This document shows, one piece after another, positions 47,861 through 60,512 of a stretch of 64,000 nucleotides of DNA. Positions within the stretch are counted from its first letter, which is position 1. Each line of letters begins with the position of its first letter. The stretch lies in assembly GCF_030052815.1 (NCBI RefSeq), contig NC_079504.1, forward strand, positions 90,525,909 to 90,589,908, given 5' to 3'. Made by a program: the position numbers and the translations under genes. The notes under the pieces are model-generated. The model was not told the DNA's origin. It worked only from the letters and a program-made list of their open reading frames with translations, and made no database searches. This DNA comes from Hevea brasiliensis. Taxonomy: Eukaryota; Streptophyta; Magnoliopsida; Malpighiales; Euphorbiaceae.

Positions 47861-49478
47861 TTGTAGGGATGTCCTTCAATGCCGGACTCCCCACTTGGGT
47901 GTCTACCACATGTGCCAAGTATGCTTCACACCCTTTCTCGATCATTTTTCGGCTAGTGCAAATGATGTTGGATGGCAATAGTGCCTCTCCCTTGTATCAC
48001 CACATTATCATCGAGGAGACCAAAAGTGATCTTCAATCATGGCATGATGCCTAGCTAACCAATCCATGCCCAAGATGATATCATAATCTCTCAAGGGCAT
48101 TTCAATGAGATCGACAGAAAGTGTGTCCTTGGATCACCAAAGGACAATCTCTATACATTCTATTAACCTCGACTGTCCTAGCGGACTTGTTACTAGCACC
48201 TCAAAGTCCATTTTTGTACATGGAACAAAGAATGCAATCAATGATGCTAGCACTCACATAAGAATGGGTAGAGCCCGGATCAAATAACACAAACACATTT
48301 TGGTTAAAAGTTGAGAAGGTACCAGCCACAACATCAGATGTCTCTGCCTCTTCTCTCAGCCTCATGGCATAGACTCTGACTGGAGCACTATCTTGCTCTG
48401 ATTGTTTTACTGTGCCTTGGCTGCCTGCTGGGTTACCTCTACCCCTGCCTCTACCTCTGCTAGGTGGTTGGGAGCTTCGTGACAGTGGCTCGACCCTTGT
48501 AGGAGGTGGTCCAACTCTGCGACTACTGGTGTAGTCCTTGGCAAAGTGTCCTGTGCCTCCACAGTTATAACAGGCTCCAATAGCCTTGTAGCAGATTCCA
48601 CCATGATTCTTTCCACAAGTTTCACATTTGCGGGGAGGATAGGAACTTCTGGTACTCTGTGACGGATAGGGAGGTCTCTGTCCCAATGTCTTCCCTACGA
48701 TTTCTTGCCACCTCCGCCATTTCCCCATAGTTCTTCCTCTTTCCTGACCACTGAACTCGATCTGATTTTCCCTCTTTCTCTGTCTTTCCGACCTCTTCTT
48801 CTCAGAGCAGTCTCAAACTCAACTCTTTCCAACTCTAGGGCTTGAGAAACAAGTTCAGAAGTTAGTGTGTTTGAAGCCGAGCACTTGTACTCTAATACTG
48901 GCTTCAAGCCGCTTTCAAACCTCTTGCATCTCTCCTGTGGTAGAGAGTAGACTCACCGCATAATGGCTAAGGCGGAAAATTCTCTTTCATACTCACCACC
49001 GATCCGCCTCTGTTTCAAACTTAAGAATTCTTGTAGCTTCGATCTACATAAGCATCGGGGATGTATTTCAATTCCCGAGGAAGTCATTCCAGTCAAGATC
49101 TGCAGTTCTACGGGAATGGTTTTCCACCACCATAAGCATCCCCTTGTAGTAAGGATCAGTATTCAAGTCCGAGCTCCATACAATGAAGTGTCTTGAACAA
49201 CCTATCCATCCTCTCTAACCACTGCTTCACTTCTAGAGGATCTATCCCTTGAACTCTGTAGCCACAAACTACATCAATTAAAAATACTGACTCGTAGGAG
49301 ATCGTGGTTGTACCACGTGTCCAATTGGGACTTGAGTAGGTGCATTACCACCATTTGTTGGAATATTGCGAATGAGCAGAAATGACTTCTTTGAACCACT
49401 AACATTTTGTACAGCTGGGGCATCCCCTTGCACCTCAGCCTCAATAGACTGATCGACTGAACGATCACCCTCTTCCAT
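47861..49478 (-). pseudogene. Chromovirus gag-protease pseudogene
   Basis: The gag start is MEEGDRSVDQ at 49478. The capsid part (49273-48730) is spread over several frames, with VEFETALRRR near 48800. The piece 48728-48201 carries two zinc-knuckle-like units: CETCGKNHGGIC and CYNCGGTGHFAKDY. In the second the last Cys is Tyr, which should abolish zinc binding. A basic Gly/Arg-rich stretch (PPSRGRGRGRGNP) follows, then the protease site LFDPGSTHSYVS (about 48260), intact at Asp-x-Gly-Ser. DYDIILGMDW, the protease end motif, is at about 48060-48095 in another frame. Gag packages the element RNA; protease would cut the polyprotein. Multiple frameshifts make it inactive. Confidence 0.85.
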
Positions 49479-49647
49479 ATTCAATGCGAGGATCTTAGCT
49501 TTCCTGAACAATAACACAAGAATATTCACTCTCGTTAGTGCATATTTATACTGTAATGTACTGTATGTATCAAACAATGATATTGAGCAGTTGTACTATG
49601 CAAAAAGAACATTCAAATAACAGGTGAAAACGGAATTTAAAAACTTT

Positions 49648-49659
49648 GCTCTGATACCA
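49648..49659 (-). other. Primer-binding site, initiator tRNA-Met
   Basis: The minus strand has a perfect TGGTATCAGAGC, eight bases after the 5' LTR end (GTGTGACA at 49668). It is identical to the PBS of the deleted copy at 60473-60484. Confidence 0.9.
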
Positions 49660-49667
49660 CTAAAACA

Positions 49668-52600
49668 TGTCACACCCTACCCCTCTGTAAGGCATAACAT
49701 GATCCCGTAGTATACCTAATGAATTACCAACTCCGTCTACTGATAACCCATTAAATACACTACAAGGGATTTTAAAAAAAAACTTTTCTTACTTCTTTTA
49801 CAGTGGTGAGCACTATTTACAGGTGTTAAAGACTTCGGTGAACTGAAGTGAAATAACTAACTCATTTGGTTTATTTGGAATTTCTGTAAAAATTTTGGCA
49901 AAGTGCCATCTGTATTTTGGACAAAACAGTTCTTCAGAAAACCTGTAAAAAAGCACTTCAATAATTTTTTCCAAATCTCAACTCCAATACATTTCTCAAC
50001 ACAACAATTTATCAACACAATTCCATAGAAATTTTTCAAAGTCTGAGATAAGGAAATATAATACAACTTTTACAATCCAAAACACTCATAATTAATTTAC
50101 AACTTCAAGGTACAATTTAATTTACAACTGCTCAAAACCAAAAACAATATGTACATACAAAGGTCATACATTACAAATGCAAAATCTTGGTATACTCATA
50201 ATACAAATCCTCATTGGATGTATATGCACCTAGTCTGCCTGTCTATCTCTCTACTGCGGCAATAATAGCTATCGCTGAGACAATGTCTCAGTGGTGCACA
50301 ACATTAACTAAATCCAATTTAAATCACAGTTCATAAGTCATGTAAATAGTGGATACTTAAAATCATAATTAAATTCAAGACAATAATTGTCAACAAGAAT
50401 TTAAACTCCATTTCTCAATATCACAATAATTTTCCATAAGTCGATCAGTTTGAATTCAAAAGAATATGTCAATGAGAGTTTAAATCAATTTCACAATCTC
50501 ACAATACACATCAATAAATCAAACACCGCTTAATCTTGATCAATAATTCAATTCATCCCAAAAGCCGATGGCTAATGAGGTATTCAATTCATCCCAAAAG
50601 TCGATGACTAATGAGGAATAACATGGCTAGCTAGCAAAAATATGAGTACTCATTCTATTCGTCCTCAACAGCACACACCTCAACACTTCAAACAGAGGGA
50701 ATTCAATTCATCCCACTAGACAAGCTAGAGAGGAATACAATCAATATACATGATAGCTGTGGTTTCAAACCATTTCTAATGCTTTTTAATCAATAAGTAT
50801 CCATCAATGTCATTCAAACCATTTTTCACGCTTTCAAACTATTCACAATATTTTTCAATCAATAAATATTCCTCAAACACATTTCCACAATTTAAAATAA
50901 TGTTATACAAATAATCAATATTTATTTCCATTGAAAATAATTCAAAAGAAACAGTTGTTGTGCACAAACCTCTGATATTTGTCTCTTGGTCTTGACTCAG
51001 TATTTCCTTTCCTTTCCCTGAGTCCTTGTTAGCTGAGAAACACAATTTGAAGTGTTTCAGTACAAAATTAAACTGTCTCTATCAATGGCGTTTGGTAAAT
51101 AGTACACTGAACTCAATTATTCGCTTAATCACCTAATATACCGACCCTCGATGCGTTTTAGGTAAATTAGGTTTTAGTGTCGTTAATATGTCACACTCGA
51201 TAGGGTTTTAGGTTTGGTACGTTTTACCAAAGTCATTTCCTCGCTTAGTGCATTTTAATGCAAATTGCTGGATTCCGGAACACTGGTTTGACCTAACCGG
51301 ACGATCTAGTTCTCTCGGTTTTCGGGTCTCAATCGAAACTACAAACTTGTAGATCTAGGTCTTATTGCACGCGGTGCAAAATTTCAGGTCAATCCGAGTT
51401 AAGTAGACCAAGTTATGGTCATTACACTATTGCTGGTCAAATGGTACCATTTTAGGTCAATTTTAGGTCAAAGTGGTCAATTCTGGTTCGGCCAGTTTTT
51501 TGACCCGAACTTGTGCAAGTTGTTTGACTTGCTTATGGTCATTTCTGGGTTTTGGTGTCTTCATAAGACTTGTAGGTATGGGTCTTAACTATTCATGGTT
51601 AAAATTTCAGGTCAATTGGACCTGGTTTGAGTGAGTTATGGCCTAAACACTCACTGCTGCCCAATTGGTCATTTTTCAGGTCCTAATTGCATCTAATCCG
51701 AATTGGTCAAATTTTTAGGTCACCTTGCAAGCAGAATTTTGGCATGGTTTCTCAATGAAAGTTGGCACATTTTGTGCCTAGTTTCACCTCAAATTGGTCT
51801 CATACTAATTAAGGTTACACATTCAAGGTTATAGGCCAAAATATACACTGCCCTTAATATGCATTACACACCCCAACTTCAAACACACACTTACCTTTGC
51901 AAGGTTTACTTCCATACCCTACCAAACTGTTTTGGCACATTACCAACAACATTTTCTACATAACATTAGCATTATTTTGGGCAGATTCCAATCACCCTCA
52001 ACACACCAAATATCATTCACAATTACAATTTCTAAGTACCATTACAAACACACCTAAACATTACAAACTTTACATACACTTTACAATGTAAATTGACATA
52101 CATATCATCAATCCTTCTAGGTCAATATGCTGCCCACACTTCCTTCAATATACACCCTTTCTCAAGTGTCCACAAGCTGCCACAAATCACTCATCAACAT
52201 CACATTGCCGTACCATAAGTTAATTTCCATCAAAGTGCATAATTCACCATATATACATGCATTAAATCACTAGGTTACTAAATCACCATGAACAACATTA
52301 TTTCTCAACAATTATATGCACAATTTCCTCATCAAAAACGTGACCATGGCTGTCCAAAATGACAACAACAATAACCCATCAAACTCAAAATTTTCCTTCA
52401 CCAAACTAATACCCATAACATGCACATAAACTTTAACAAAGAAATTCTCAAAATTATGAACTTACCTTATGCTTGGAGCTTGTTAAACCTTGCTTAAACT
52501 TTCCAAAATTGGTATCAATATCTTCCTTGTGGTGTGTAGACCATTTTTCATGAAAGAAGCTAAGTGAATGGAGTTGAAAATGGAGGGTGGATTAAGCTTG

Positions 52601-53345
52601 CATGCAAACGCCCATGGAGTTCTTTGTGTTCTTCAATTCGGCCATTTTTGAGAGAATATGAGGAAGATGGATTTCAGATGGTGAGTGGACCATATCAGCC
52701 ATAATTCAATGATAAATTAACCCCTTAGTGCTCCACTAAGTAAAATAAATCATATTATAAACTTAACTTTCCCATAATCCACATTTAACCCATTATTTCC
52801 ACTATTTATTTTAGGTACCATCAAATTAATTTTTCATTTCATTTTCTAAGTGTAATACTATTTATTTTTAATGGACATTTAGGTCAAAAGACACTTCGGG
52901 ATGTCTAATGACCATAATGTCCCTGTTCGGGTGGCTTTTCCGATTTTTCGGTAATACCGTATTTTGTCTGTTTTTCGATTTCTCACTTTTCTTTGTACTA
53001 ATTATTTAATTTTTCTTTGATCTTTCTAATGATATTTATACTTCAGTAAGGGTCTATTTATGTCCAAAAATATTTTTCAGAGTTCCCCGCAGTCCAGGGT
53101 TAGTCAACGGTCCACGCCGTGACTTCCCGGTGCGGTCACCCATCGCTAGGTTTCCCGGCTCGTTTAACTTGATCACATTTCTTTGCTATGATTTTTCCTT
53201 TGTTTTTCTTGTGTTTTCTTTTCTTGTATTTCATTATTTTATGTCTCCTCACTCATATCGAAGAACGGTTCTAGGCATCCTAGCTGTCCGGACAACACTG
53301 GTCACCGGAGCAGTAGAACGCACTACCGAACTTAGGGGTGTTACA
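49668..53345 (-). repeat. 5' LTR of the chromovirus element
   Basis: 3678 bp; minus-strand start TGTAACACCCCTAAG at 53345 and end GGGTAGGGTGTGACA at 49668. It is better preserved at its TGTAACACC end than the 3' LTR and retains the GGTCACCGG and GTCCGGAC words that the partner has lost. It carries the conserved GAAGAACTG motif at about 49925-49950. Confidence 0.92.
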
Positions 53346-56321
53346 CTCCCTATGGTCGGGGAGATCGAATCATCGTGCACAGTACCATCACAATAATGAA
53401 TCTTCCGCAAGGGCCATAACGATAAAATAAACTTAGATCTAACCTCAAATCAGAGGAAAATCTAAGCCTGTGCACGTACCATGGTAATCAAAACACAACT
53501 AACTCCATTGTCTTCTCAACAAATGAGAGAGACGGGTAATAACCTAGTCAAGCATCTATAGTGAGATATAAAATAATATCACAATCCTTTTAGTGAGCAT
53601 AAATCACAATATAATTCGATTCAAATTCAATTCCAATATCCAATAATTTTTATGCTCATCATAATTCAAATAATAAATTTGCATTTTTCCATGAAAATTA
53701 CCATCACAATTCAAAACATGTTCTATCACAATTTTCCAAAACATAATTTATTCAATCCATAACAATGCTTAATACTTGTGGAAATACCATTTCACAAAGC
53801 TAAATTCATACATACTGTAACAATTTTCAATAATTATTGAATTAAATCCAATGCTTGTTAAACATAATACATAAGAAAAATATGTCATTTAATCATATGA
53901 AATATTTAAACAAAATTAGTTAAAAAACTAGTTGTACACAAACCTCTGATAACTGTCTCTTGGCTTTGACTCAATGTTTCCTTCCCCTTCCCTGAGTCTT
54001 TGCTAACTGAGAAACACAATTTGAAGTGTTTCAGTACTCATTTAAACTGTCTCTAAGAATAAGGTTCAATAATTAATTTATCGAATTCTATTATTTCCTT
54101 AGTCAACCTAATATGTTGACCCTCGATGCGTTCTAGGTAAATTAGATTTTAATGTTACTAATATGTCACATTCAATAGTCTTTTAGGGTTGGTACATGTT
54201 ACCAAGTTCATTTCTGTGTATACTGCATTTTCTTGCAATTTGCTAGATTCCGGGATACTAGTTTGACCTAGCCGGACGACCTAGTTCCCTCAGTTTTCGG
54301 GTTTTGGTCAAAACTACAAACTTGTAGATCTATTTCTTATGGAAAGCGGGGCAAAATTTCAGGTCATTCTAAGTTATGTAGACCAAGTTATGGTCATTTT
54401 ACTATTGCTGGTCAAATTGCACCAAAATTGGTCATTTTAGGTCACTTTAGGTCATTTTAGGTTCGGCCAGTTTTTGGACCCGAACTTGTGCAAGCTTTTT
54501 AACTTGCTTATGGTCATTTCTGGGCTTTGGTGTCTTCATAAGACTTGTAGATATGGGTATTAACTATTCATGGTTAAAATTTCAGGTCAATTGGACTTGT
54601 TTTGAGTGAGTTATGGCCTAAACACTAACTGCTGCCCAAATGGTCAATTTTCAGGCCTCATTTGCACTTAATCCGGATTTGGTCATTTTTCAAGCTACCT
54701 TGCAAGCAGAATTTTGGCAAGCTTCCTTCATGAAAGTTGGCACATTTTGTGCCTAGTTTCACCACCAATTGGTCTCATACCAATTGAGGCCACACAATTA
54801 AAGTTATAGGCCTAAAACTCAAACTGCCTTATTGAAATTCTTGCATACACATCAAGCATCACTTTTAACACTCACCAAACTTAACCTTCAAACCAATTCT
54901 GGTTGTACCACAACCTAAACATAATTTATAACATATTATAGGTCATTTTGGCAGCTTACAATTACATTCAATGTGCACCAACAAGTGCAGAATTTGTCCA
55001 ACTCAGTTTACAACAATTCAATCACCAATTCATACCCATTTACATGTCCCACTTTACACCACCATACATACACTCAAACTGCCATAACAACCAACACATT
55101 TCAACACCATTATTTCATAAACCAAGCATGAATTCCAGTATTCCTCAAGAGTTAACAAACTGCCACAATGGTACATTTACATTCCATTAATTTCCAAGCT
55201 TTAAATTTCATTTCACATTTACATATACCAAGTATACATCACCCAAACAATTTCCTACACAATATACATTTAATCAATCATTTAATTCACTATTTACAAG
55301 CACAAATAAACTGCCTTCAAGGTTTTTCCATGGCTGCCAAAAATACACACTCCCATTCAACATCAAACCTCATAAATTTCTCCATAAATCAAACACCCAT
55401 AACCTCCTCACAAACTTTAATGAAGCACTAATCAAAAATACATACTTACCACTTTGGAAACTCTTCAAAACTTCACCAAAACTTGATCTTCTTGCTGCCT
55501 ATCTACTGCCCATGGTGTGAGGATTAACTTTAATGAAGGGAAGTGGAGAGAAAGAAGCTTGGATCACCCTTGCATGGAGCTCCAAAACCATGCGGCAATG
55601 GAGTTCTTCCCTTCTCCATTTTTGGCTGAATTTTGAGAAATGAGGAAGATGACAATCTGCTGGTCCAAGATGAAGATTAAGTGGTCCACTTTAATGAGTT
55701 AGTGGAGCACTATTGCAAGTTTAATGTTAATTTATTCAAAAGTTTCAATTTCCCACATTTAACTCCCCATTTTTGCTATTTATATTAGGTACCCCTAAAT
55801 TAATTTTTTATTATATTTTTCAAGTGTAATATTATTTATTTTTAATGGACATTTAGGTCAAAAGACAACTCGGGATGTCAAATGACCACAATGCCCCTGT
55901 TCGGGTTGCATTCGATTTTCTGATAACAGGGTTTTGTCCGTTTTTCGATTTCTCACTTTTCTTTGTACTAATTATTTAATTTTTCTTTGATATTTCTAAT
56001 AATATTTATACTTCAATAGGGGTCTATTTAATTCCTAAAAATATTTTTCAGGGTTCCTCACGGTCCAGGGCTAGTTAACGGTCCACGCCGTGACTTCCCG
56101 GTGCGGTCACCCATCGCTAGGGTTCTCGGCTTGCTTAACTTGATTACATTTCTTTGCTATTATTTTTCCTTTGTTTTTCTTGTAGTTTCTTTTCTTGTAT
56201 TTCATTATTTTATGTCTCCTCACTCATATCGAAGTGTAGTTTTAGGCATCCTAGCTGTCCGGACAACACTGGTCACAGGAACAGTAGAACGCACTACCGA
56301 ACTTAGGGGTGTTACAAAAAC

Positions 56322-56768
56322 AGTAAACCCACTATCGAGCACCAAAGAAAACTTAACCCAAACATGAAAGAAATAGTCAAGAAAGAAATTTTGAAACTAT
56401 TAGATGCAGGTATCATATACCTAATTTCTTATAGTAAATGGGTTAGTCCAGTACATGTAGTTCCTAAGAAGGGTGGGATAATTGTTATCCAAAATGCAAA
56501 CAATGAACTGATCCCTACTAGGTTAGTCACTGGTTGGCGAATGTGCATAGATTATAGGAAATTAAACAGTGCCACTAGAAATGACCATTTTCCTCTCCCT
56601 TTTATTGACCAAATATTAGAGAGGTTAGCGAAACACTCTTACTTCTATTATCTAGATGGGTATTCAGGATTCTTTCAAATTCATATTCACCCAGAAGACT
56701 AAGAAAAGACCACATTCACTTGCCCTTATGGAACATTTGCACATAGGAGAATGCCTTTTGGTCTTTGT
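56322..56768 (+). pseudogene. Athila RT, N-terminal part
   Basis: It resumes in phase after the family-B solo LTR: KPTIEHQRKLNPNMKEIVKK, ILKLLDAGIIYLIS, WVSPVHVVPKKGG, RMCIDYRKLN, HFPLPFIDQILERL and YLDGYSGFFQI (first catalytic Asp in the usual place). A TAA at 56700-56702 replaces the Gln before EKTTFTCPYGTFA. The text then reaches RRMPFGLC, where the TSD TTTGT and the next LTR element begin (56769). Confidence 0.88.
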
Positions 56769-59700
56769 TGTAACACCCCTATGTTCGGTAGTGCGTTCTA
56801 CTGTTCCGGTGACCAGTGTTGTCCGGACAGCTAGGATGCCTAGAGCTACACTTAGATATGAGTGAGGAGACATAAAGTAATGAAATATAAGAAAAGAAAA
56901 TACAAGAAAAACAAAGGAAAAATAATAGCAATGAAATGTAACCAAGTTAAACGAGTCGAGAACCCTAGCGATGGGTGACCGCACTGAAAAGTTGCGGCGT
57001 GGACCATTGACTAGCCCTGGACCACGGGAAATCCTGGAAAATATTTTTAAGACTTAAATAAATGTCTATTGAAGTATAAATACCATTATAAATATCAAAG
57101 AAAAATTAATTAATTTGTACAAAGAAAAGTGAAAAATCGAGAAAACGATAAAACTCGATGTTACCGAAAAATCGAGAATGCAACTCGAACAGGGGCATTG
57201 TGGACATTTGACACCCGAGTTGTCTTTTGACCTAAATGTCCATTAAAAATAAATGATATTACACTTGGAAAATGTCATGAAAAATTAAATTGGTGGTACC
57301 TAATTCAAATAGCAAAAATTGGGTGTTAAATGTGGGAATATGAAACTTTAGAATAAATAACCATTAAATTCTAACTTAGTGCTCCACTCACACCTAAAGT
57401 GGACCACTACATCTTCATTTGGGTAGAAATAGCTCACCTTCTTCAACCTTGGACAACCAGCTGAAATGCTCCCAAGGAATACCTCCATTGCCATCCACCT
57501 TGAAGCTTCATGCAAGCATGATCCAAGCCTCTTTCCTTGCACTTTCCTTCACAAAAATTGTTCTACACAGCTTGGGCAGTAGATAGGCAGCAAGAAAATC
57601 AAGTTTAGTCAAGGTTTTTAAGAGTTTCCAAAGTGGTAAGTAGGTATTTTTGATGCTTGCTTCATTAAAGTTTGTGTGGATGTTATGGGTAGTTGAATTA
57701 TGGAAAGATTTTTGGAGTTTGATGTTTAAAGGGAGATGTATATTTTTGGCAGGCATGGAAACTCCATAAGAATAGTTTATCCTTGCATGTAAATGGTAGA
57801 TTAAAGTGTTGATGAAGTGTTTATGTGTGTAGGAATAAATTGGGTGATGTATACTAAATGTATGTGAATGTACACTTGATTTTGGAAGCTTGGAAGTTAA
57901 TTGAGAGAGATGTATGAATCGGCAATTTGAAGTGTGGACCAAAAAAATGTTGTTTCATGGTTTGGTTTATGGAATTTTATTGTTGAATTATGGTGCTTGT
58001 TATGGCAGCTTGTACATGTGTATGAAGGTGTGAGTTTGGACATGTGAATGAGCTAGGTTATGTGGTTAAATTGTTTGTAATTTGAACTTGGAAAATTCTG
58101 GACTATAATGTGCATATTGAGTGTGGTTATAAGCTGCCAAAATGACCAAAAATGTATTGTGAAATGTGTTTATGTTATGGTACAAAACAGAAATGGCATG
58201 AATGTGTAACTTGGTAAGTGTTAAAAGTGTAATTAATGAGTGATGAACAATATGCAATAGGGCAGTGTGTGTTTTGGGCTTAGAACCTTAAGTGTGTGGC
58301 TCAAATTGGTATGAGACCAATTGGAGGTCAAACTAGGCACAAAAAGTGCCAACTTTCATGAAGGAAGCTTACCAAAATTCTGCTTGGAAGGTAACTTGAA
58401 AAGTGACCAAATCCGGATTAGTGCATTTAAGGCCTGAAAATTGACTATTTGGGCAGCAGTTGATGTTTTGGCCATAACTCACACAAAACAGGTCCAATTG
58501 ACTTGAAATTTTTACCATGAATAGTTAAGACATATATCTACAAGTCTTATGAAGATACCAAAGCCCAGAAATGGCCAAAACCAAGCCAAACAGCTTACAC
58601 AAGTTCGGGTGCAAAAACTGGCAGAACCAAAAGTGACCTAAAAATGACCTAAAATGACCATTTTGATACATTCCGACCAGCAATAGTAAAATGACCATAA
58701 CTTGGTCTAGTAAACTCAGAATGACTTGAAATTTTGCCCCGCGTGCAATAAGACATAGATCTACAAGTTTGTAGTTTTGACTGAAACCCGAAAACCGAGG
58801 AAACTAGGTCATTCGGCTAGGAAAAATTAGTATATCGGAATCCGACAAATTGCAATAAAATGCAATATACAAGGAAATGAATTTGGTAACATGTACCAAT
58901 ACTAAAAGGCTACAAATGTGACATATTGGTAACTTTAAAACCTAATTCACCTAGACTGCATCGAGGGTCAACATCTTAGGTTGACTAAGGAAATAATAGA
59001 ATTCAATAAATTAAGTATTAAGCTTTATTCTTAGAGACAGTTTAAATGAGTACTGAAACACTTCAAATTGTGTTTCTCAGTTCGGAAAGACTCAGAGAAG
59101 GGGAAGGAAACACTGAGTCAGAGCCAAGAGACAATTATTAGAGGTTTGTGCACAACAATTATTTCTTTTGAATTTTTCAATTGAAATAAATTATGACTAT
59201 TTGTATATTATTATTTTAAATTATGGAAATGTGTTTGAATGGATACTTATTGCTTGAAAAGCATTGTAAATGGTTTGAAATTGTGAGAAATTGTTTGAAT
59301 GATATTTGATGGAAACTTATGGATTGAAAAGCATTGTAAATTATTTGAAACCACAGCTATCATGTATATTGATTGAATTCCTCGCTAGCTTGTCTAATGG
59401 GATGAATTGAATTCCCTCTCTGGCTGAAGTGTTGAGGTGTGTGCCTGTTGAGGACGAATAGAGTGAGTACTCATATTTTTGCTAGCTAGCTATGTTATTC
59501 CTCATTAGCCATCGGCTTTTGGGATGAACTGAATACCTCACTAGCCATCAGCTTTTGGGACGAATTGAACTTTGGAACATGATTAAGCTGTGTGTGATTT
59601 ATTAATATGTATTGTGAGATTGTGAAATGAAGTTTAAATTCTTACTGACATTCACTGTCTTTTGAATTTAATTATGTTTTGATTTATTGAGATTTATTGT

Positions 59701-60464
59701 GATATTGTGAAATGGAGTTTAAATTCTTTATGACATTCATTGTCTTTGAATTTAACTATGGTTTTAAGTATCCACTATTTATATGACTTATGATTTGTGA
59801 TTTAAAGTTGTATTTGATTAATGTTGTGTACCACTGAGACAAAGCTGTCGCAGGTAGACAGACTGACAGAGTAGCAGACTAGGCTGCTAGTACTTCAGTG
59901 AGAGTTTATCGGGTATATTGAGTATACCATATTCTGCATTTTGGTATTGTAATGTATGTTCACTGTATGTATATAGTATTTTTAGTTTTGAGCAGTTGTA
60001 AATTAAAATTGTACATTGAAATTATAAAATAAATTGTAAATTATTTTGGTTTGTAAATATTGTGATATATTTCTTTTATTTCAGCCTTTGAAAACACTAA
60101 AAATTATCGTGGATTTGAATTGAGAAACATATTGTGTTGATTAAATGTTGGAGTTTGAGATTGAGAAATATATTTGAAGTGTTTTTACAGGTTTTTAAAG
60201 AACTGTTTTATTCAAAATACAGATAGCACTCCGCCAAAATTTTTACAGAAATCCCTAATAATTCAAATGTGTTAGCTGTTTCACTTCAGTTCAAAAAAAA
60301 AAAAATTTAACACTTGTAAATAGTGCTCACCACTGTCAAAAGAAGTAAGGAAAGTTTTAAAATCCCTTGTAGTGTATTTAATGGGTTATCAGTAGACGAA
60401 GTTGGTAATTCATTAGGTATACTACGGGATCATGTTATGCCTTATAGAGGGGTAGGGTGTGACA
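56769..60464 (+). repeat. 5' LTR of the deleted family-B element
   Basis: 3696 bp, TGTAACACCCCTATG to GGGTAGGGTGTGACA. Contains repeated-module marks at about 58350, 58541 and 58763, tandem 35-bp units (CATCGGCTTTTGGGA-like) at about 59507-59575, and the motif CAGGTTTTTAAAGAACTG near 60190. Confidence 0.9.
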
Positions 60465-60472
60465 TGTTTTAG

Positions 60473-60484
60473 TGGTATCAGAGC
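60473..60484 (+). other. Primer-binding site, initiator tRNA-Met
   Basis: Perfect TGGTATCAGAGC, eight bases after the LTR end at 60464. Confidence 0.9.
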
Positions 60485-60512
60485 TAGTTTTTAAATTCTG
60501 TTTTCACCTGTA

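Larger units (their letters stand above)
41473..53345 (-). mobile_element. Full-length chromovirus (Tekay/Del-like) retrotransposon, 11.9 kb
   Basis: The minus-strand order is 5' LTR (53345-49668), PBS, gag, protease, RT, RNase H, integrase, chromodomain, polypurine tract, 3' LTR (45084-41473). The TSD CTCCC lies at 41468-41472 and 53346-53350. Structural ends are all present, and the two LTRs share long identical stretches, so this is the youngest complete insertion in the window. Coding regions are full of frameshifts and short deletions, so it is not autonomous. A Tekay/Del placement rests on LTR size, end sequence, tRNA-Met PBS and the chromodomain. Confidence 0.92.
40429..56316 (-). mobile_element. 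Family-B solo LTR (about 4.0 kb) split by an 11.9-kb element
   Basis: The left part, 40429-41472, starts (plus) TGTCACACCCTAC; the right part, 53351-56316, ends ...TTAGGGGTGTTACA. TSD AAAAC lies at 40424-40428 and 56317-56321, inside the Athila coding text. Removing the inner element and one copy of its CTCCC duplication leaves an LTR of about 4 kb with no internal region. Compared with the inner LTRs it is clearly older. A 10-bp repeat (GTCATTTTAG-like, three units) lies at 54431-54460. Confidence 0.88.

Noticed and set aside
48407..48907. Additional minus-strand frames overlapping the zinc-knuckle region
   Set aside because: 48407-48625 is a shadow of the gag frame caused by its Gly/Arg-rich composition; 48695-48907 is simply the preceding gag piece after a frameshift.
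40429..56316. Repeated 3.6-kb blocks taken as a segmental duplication
   Set aside because: TSDs, PBS and polypurine tract show they are LTRs of retroelements rather than duplicated genomic segments.
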